From the NCBI GenBank assembly GCA_021847385.1, contig JAJZTV010000069.1, positions 1 through 9,241 on the forward strand: a stretch of 9,241 nucleotides of DNA, written 5' to 3'. Both the position numbers and the translations under genes were made by a program. Below are positions 6,594 through 9,241 of this stretch, in pieces (within the stretch, counting starts at the first letter, position 1; every line of letters begins with the position of its first letter). The notes under the pieces are model-generated. The model was not told where the DNA came from. It did not search any database and worked only from the letters and a program-made list of their open reading frames with translations. This DNA is from Pseudomonadota bacterium (GTDB lineage Bacteria; Pseudomonadota; Gammaproteobacteria; Burkholderiales; Thiobacillaceae).

Positions 6594-6836
6594 GTGGAGT
6601 TGGAACAACAGCCCTGAGGCGCAGATCTGCGCTGTGTTACGCATCTGCGGATGTGGTAGGCGTCGTAATGCATAGACTTGGCTGGGAATGTTGCTGGTTT
6701 ATGCGATCTTTGCCGCGGATCGGAGAAATCAATACCGATGACTTCAATACCATCCACGCCTTCATGCAATTCCGCCTGTATGGTCCCCAAAGCGTCAGGT
6801 GTTTCGCGAAATATAGCCGTATCCTGCTTTTGCTGC
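6594..6836. other. Gene-poor spacer between the MBL gene and the toxin gene
   Basis: 243 bp without a convincing gene. It holds the short tail after the MBL amber codon (6594-6617) and the palindrome at 6619-6632. It also holds a minus-strand frame (about 6590-6880) that stays open but has only a TTG start at 6790, no ribosome site and no recognised family. The composition is lower in GC than in the flanking genes, with less regular codon structure. It may be remnant DNA between the two units. Confidence 0.5.
6619..6632. repeat. Perfect 14-nt palindrome downstream of the MBL gene
   Basis: GCGCAGATCTGCGC is fully self-complementary and begins just after the TGA at 6615-6617. As RNA it could form a 5-bp stem with a 4-nt loop. 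There is no T-run, so a terminator role is weak. A dimeric protein-binding site is another option. Confidence 0.45.
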
Positions 6837-7214
6837 TTACCCCTTCGGCCAAAGCCTTTCGAAGTCGAATGAGAGCTGCCGGTGATGACGAATGGATAGC
6901 AGGTAGACCGTCGATTCGCCCAGCGTGTAGAGGATGAGGTAATCGCCGGTCAGGTACTCGCGCAAGGTATCCGCCGATCCGGCTGGCAGCCGGGCGAGCA
7001 AAGCCAGGGCCTCGGTCGATTGCGGCGGCTGGTCGAGATAACGGCGGCCCAGGCGGGGGAAGCGGCGCAGGTTGGGGACGATGCTTGTCCGCAGTTCGGC
7101 GAGCAGCTCGTCGAAGGCGCTGGGTGCGCCGGCCTCGGTTAGAAAGGCCTCGATAACGGCGAGTCGTTCGAGGACGTTCTCGGTCAGCTCGACCTTGTGC
7201 AGCTTGTCAGCCAC
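6837..7214 (-). CDS. RelE/ParE-family toxin
   Basis: A 125-residue protein that fits the RelE/ParE toxin superfamily. It has two N-terminal helices (LTENVLERLAVIEAFLTEAG and the FDELLAELRTSIVPNLRRFP region), then the beta-sheet core with LTGDYLILYTLGESTVYLLSIRHHRQ, and an LSFDFERLWPKG C-terminus. The basic RHHR near the end of the last strand corresponds to the active or binding face in this family. The target (ribosome-bound mRNA for RelE types, gyrase for ParE types) cannot be decided by eye. The GTG start at 7214 lies inside the end of the antitoxin gene, an 8-nt overlap with the antitoxin TGA at 7207-7209, so translation is coupled. The open frame extends upstream to 7307, but that part is antitoxin sequence in another frame. 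The usual consequence is that toxin is made only together with its antitoxin. Confidence 0.85.
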   Translation of the reverse strand: MADKLHKVELTENVLERLAVIEAFLTEAGAPSAFDELLAELRTSIVPNLRRFPRLGRRYLDQPPQSTEALALLARLPAGSADTLREYLTGDYLILYTLGESTVYLLSIRHHRQLSFDFERLWPKG

Positions 7215-7515
7215 GCGACTTTTTGGGGGCCTTGCGGCGCTGTTGGAGCTTGGCGATGGCGGCATCGGCCTCGCGCACACGGCCGGCGGCGATGTCTTCC
7301 AGCCCACGGCGGGCGTCGTCGAGCAGCAGCAGGTGGATGCGTTCGCGCTCCAGGCGGTGGTAGTAGTCTAGGCGGTCGGCGTCGATCAGCGCGACATAGC
7401 TTTGGCCGTTCTTTGTGATGATCTTTTCAGCACCGGCCTTGGCCTGCTCGGCCAAGTCGGACAGATTGGCGCGGGCCTGGGTGAACGGCACCACGTCGTT
7501 GGCGGTGAAAGCCAT
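7207..7515 (-). CDS. Phd/YefM-family antitoxin
   Basis: A 102-residue protein. The N-terminal part (VVPFTQARANLSDLAEQAKAG, then EKIITKNGQSYVALIDADRLDYY) has the order and spacing of the Phd/YefM DNA-binding fold: a short strand, a helix containing ARANLSDL, and the IITKNGQ-VALI strand pair. The C-terminal half is a charged helix (DDARRGLEDIAAGRVREADAA) ending in a basic KLQQRRKAPKKSRG tail. It would wrap around and neutralise the toxin. The antitoxin is the first gene of the pair, the usual order. It should dimerise and, with the toxin, repress its own promoter at the palindrome just upstream. The start is firmly set by an AAGGAGG ribosome site 5 nt upstream. Confidence 0.88.
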   Translation of the reverse strand: MAFTANDVVPFTQARANLSDLAEQAKAGAEKIITKNGQSYVALIDADRLDYYHRLERERIHLLLLDDARRGLEDIAAGRVREADAAIAKLQQRRKAPKKSRG

Positions 7516-7520
7516 GGCGG

Positions 7521-7527
7521 CCTCCTT
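7521..7527 (-). promoter_or_regulatory. Strong ribosome binding site of the antitoxin
   Basis: AAGGAGG on the minus strand lies 5 nt before the antitoxin ATG. It is nearly the ideal Shine-Dalgarno sequence, while the toxin has no comparable site of its own. This favours a stoichiometric excess of antitoxin. Confidence 0.8.
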
Positions 7528-7535
7528 GGCGGGTT

Positions 7536-7547
7536 ACAGAATTCTGT
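7536..7547. promoter_or_regulatory. Operator palindrome of the toxin-antitoxin operon
   Basis: ACAGAATTCTGT is a perfect 12-nt palindrome lying between the predicted -10 element and the antitoxin ribosome site, so it would cover the transcription start. Type II antitoxins typically bind such sites to repress their own operon. Confidence 0.6.
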
Positions 7548-7549
7548 GC

Positions 7550-7579
7550 AGTTTACTGCTGCGGTTTATGCTTTGCCAA
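7550..7579 (-). promoter_or_regulatory. Sigma-70-type promoter of the toxin-antitoxin operon
   Basis: On the minus strand, TTGGCA (7579-7574, five of six bases of the -35 consensus) and TAAACT (7555-7550, four of six of the -10) are separated by 18 bp. The element lies in the gap after lysS, so the pair can be expressed independently of lysS. Confidence 0.5.
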
Positions 7580-7604
7580 GAGGCGACCAGTGGCTGGGAT
7601 GCGC

Positions 7605-9107
7605 TTAGTCTTCCTTCCGCATCTGCGGGAACAGGATCACGTCGCGGATGCTGGCCGAGTCGGTCAGCAGCATGACGAAGCGGTCGATGCCGATGCCGCA
7701 GCCGCCGGTGGGCGGCAGGCCGTGCTCCAGGGCGCGGATGTAGTCGGCGTCGTAATACATGGCCTCTTCGTCGCCGGCCTCTTTCGCCTCGACCTGCTTC
7801 TGGAAGCGGGCGGCCTGGTCCTCGGGGTCGTTCAGCTCGGAGAAGCCGTTGGCCACTTCGCGCCCGGCGATGTAGAGCTCGAAGCGCTCGGTGATCTCGG
7901 GCCGGGCATCCGAGGCGCGGGCGAGCGGCGAGGTCTCGACCGGGTAGTCGATGATGTAGGTCGGCTGGATCAGTTGGTGCTCGGTGGTCTCTTCGAACAG
8001 GGTGAGCTGCAGGCCGCCCAGGCCGTCGTGCTTGCGGAATGGAATCTTGCGCCGCGCCAGTTCCTCACGCACGAAGGCGATGTCGTCCAGCGGCTTGCCA
8101 GCCAGTTCCGGGTTGTACTTCACCGTAGCCTGCAGCGCGGTCAGGCGGGCGAAGGGCTGGCCCAGGTCGATCACCGTGCCCTGGTAGTTCACGGCGGCGG
8201 CGCCGGTGGTCTTGACCGCCACCTCGCGCAGCAGTTGTTCGACGAAGTCCATCAGGCCGTTGTAGTCCTGATAGGCCTGGTAGAACTCCATCATGGTGAA
8301 CTCGGGGTTGTGCCGGGTGGACAGGCCCTCGTTGCGGAAGTTGCGGTTGATCTCGAACACGCGCTCCAGACCGCCGACCACCAGGCGCTTGAGATACAGC
8401 TCGGGCGCGATGCGCAGGAACAACTCCATGTCCAGCGCGTTGTGGTGGGTGGTGAAGGGTTTGGCCGAGGCGCCGCCGGGGATGGGGTGCATCATCGGCG
8501 TTTCCACCTCGAGGAAGTCGTGGCCGCTCATGAACTCGCGGATGGCCTGGACGATCTTGGAGCGGCGGATGAAGGTCTGCCGGGTATCGTCGTTGGTGAT
8601 CAGGTCGAGATAGCGCTGGCGGTATTTCTGCTCGGTGTCGGTCAGGCCGTGGAATTTCTCCGGCAGCGGCCGCAGCGACTTGGTCAGCAGACGGATGGAC
8701 TTCGCATTGACGGTCAGCTCGCCCTTGCCGGTCTTGAACAGGGTGCCGGTCACGCCGAGGATGTCGCCCAGGTCCCAGTGCTTGAAGGCCTCGTGCGCAT
8801 CGAGCCCGGTGACGTCGTTGGAGACGTAGATCTGCAGGCGGCCGCTCATGTCCTGCAGGGTGGCGAAGCTGGCCTTGCCCATCACGCGTTTCAGCATCAT
8901 CCGGCCGGCCAGTTGCACCTCGATCGCCATGGCTTCCAGCTCTTCCTTGGCCTGCTCGCCATATTGCGCGTGCAGGTCGGCGGCCAGGTGCTTGCGCTCG
9001 AAGTCGTTGGGGAAGGCGACGCCGTTCTGGCGCAGCTTGCTGAGCTTCTCGCGGCGCTCGGCGATGATCTGATTCTCTTCTTGTGGTTGCAGGTCTTGTT
9101 CGCTCAT
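7605..9107 (-). CDS. lysS: Lysyl-tRNA synthetase, class II
   Basis: A complete 500-residue class II lysyl-tRNA synthetase, the usual bacterial length. It charges tRNA-Lys with lysine using ATP in the cytoplasm. An N-terminal helical extension is followed by the OB-fold anticodon-binding domain (about residues 62-145: VQLAGRMMLKRVMGKASFAT, LQDMSGRLQIYV). The catalytic core has motif 1 in the region ending FLEVETPMMHPIPGGASAKPF (about 180-218), motif 2 with FRNEGLSTRHNPEFTMMEFY (257-276) and motif 3 with GCGIGIDRFVMLL (469-481). All three motifs are intact, including the motif 2 and motif 3 arginines. The start ATG at 9107 lies 17 nt after the prfB stop, with only a weak AAGAG ribosome site, so the two genes are probably co-transcribed. 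The prfB-lysS pair is also found in E. coli and many other proteobacteria. A long plus-strand open frame covering the whole gene is a composition artefact. Confidence 0.98.
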   Translation of the reverse strand: MSEQDLQPQEENQIIAERREKLSKLRQNGVAFPNDFERKHLAADLHAQYGEQAKEELEAMAIEVQLAGRMMLKRVMGKASFATLQDMSGRLQIYVSNDVTGLDAHEAFKHWDLGDILGVTGTLFKTGKGELTVNAKSIRLLTKSLRPLPEKFHGLTDTEQKYRQRYLDLITNDDTRQTFIRRSKIVQAIREFMSGHDFLEVETPMMHPIPGGASAKPFTTHHNALDMELFLRIAPELYLKRLVVGGLERVFEINRNFRNEGLSTRHNPEFTMMEFYQAYQDYNGLMDFVEQLLREVAVKTTGAAAVNYQGTVIDLGQPFARLTALQATVKYNPELAGKPLDDIAFVREELARRKIPFRKHDGLGGLQLTLFEETTEHQLIQPTYIIDYPVETSPLARASDARPEITERFELYIAGREVANGFSELNDPEDQAARFQKQVEAKEAGDEEAMYYDADYIRALEHGLPPTGGCGIGIDRFVMLLTDSASIRDVILFPQMRKED

Positions 9108-9124
9108 GGCGGTTACTCTTTTGT

Positions 9125-9241
9125 TCAGACGCCCTGTTTCAGGCTGGCTTCGATGAATGCGTCCAGGTCGCCGTCGAGCACGGCCTGGGTGTTGCCCACT
9201 TCGTAATTGGTGCGCAGGTCCTTGATCCGCGACTGGTCGAG
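9125..9241 (-). CDS. prfB: Peptide chain release factor 2, C-terminal end (partial)
   Basis: The last 38 codons and TGA stop of release factor 2, which terminates translation at UGA and UAA. The visible sequence, LDQSRIKDLRTNYEVGNTQ followed by AVLDGDLDAFIEASLKQGV, is close to the conserved RF2 C-terminus. The gene enters from the right edge. The GGQ motif, the SPF codon-recognition motif and the programmed frameshift site usual in prfB all lie outside the window, so none can be checked here. lysS follows 17 nt downstream. Confidence 0.96.
   Translation of the reverse strand, partial: LDQSRIKDLRTNYEVGNTQAVLDGDLDAFIEASLKQGV

Noticed and set aside
6837..7515. Mobile element carrying the toxin-antitoxin pair
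   Set aside because: No transposase, integrase, terminal inverted repeats or target-site duplications are seen around it.
7590..9206. 538-codon open frame on the plus strand
   Set aside because: It lies exactly opposite lysS, which is certain from its class II motifs. The translated product is a low-complexity mixture of Val, Leu, Gly, His and Gln, typical of antisense frames in GC-rich genes.

Overview
The window is GC-rich, densely packed bacterial chromosome. The gene content and protein style suggest a betaproteobacterium: a prfB-lysS pair, a MoxR/DUF58/TgpA cassette, a periplasmic class-II-type cytochrome c, and a PAS-PAS-GGDEF-EAL protein. This placement is by resemblance only, because there is no rRNA or other marker to fix the genus.

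Layout from left to right. (1) Positions 1-2306, minus strand: a tightly coupled operon, moxR-type AAA+ ATPase, then a DUF58 protein, then a DUF3488/transglutaminase (TgpA-like) membrane protein that runs off the left edge. The gaps are 2 nt and then a 1-nt TGATG overlap. (2) Positions 2307-2554: a divergent intergenic region with a good candidate sigma-54 (-24/-12) promoter pointing right. (3) Positions 2555-4669, plus strand: a soluble PAS-PAS-GGDEF-EAL protein that retains the motifs for both c-di-GMP synthesis and breakdown. (4) Positions 4703-5296, minus strand: a Crp/Fnr-family regulator convergent with the previous gene. (5) Positions 5391-6593, plus strand: a divergent two-gene unit, a secreted cytochrome c'-like protein followed by a secreted metallo-beta-lactamase (MBL)-fold protein. 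The MBL gene looks damaged, with the central metal-ligand section missing and an amber codon just before what looks like its natural C-terminus. (6) Positions 6594-6836: no convincing gene. (7) Positions 6837-7515, minus strand: a Phd/YefM-type antitoxin and a RelE/ParE-type toxin with overlapping reading frames, preceded by a promoter and a perfect 12-nt palindrome that is probably the autoregulatory operator. (8) Positions 7605-9107, minus strand: lysS, complete. (9) Positions 9125-9241, minus strand: the last 38 codons of prfB.

The most coherent regulatory unit is in parts 4-5. The regulator and the cytochrome are divergent, and the 94-bp gap between them holds a TATGA-N6-TCATA inverted repeat with the spacing used by Crp-family dimers. 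It is centred about 42 bp upstream of the start site predicted from a TATGCT -10 element, the geometry of class II activation. The regulator probably controls the cytochrome/MBL pair and also itself. I found no CRISPR array, insertion sequence, tRNA or rRNA, and nothing I would confidently call a new kind of system.
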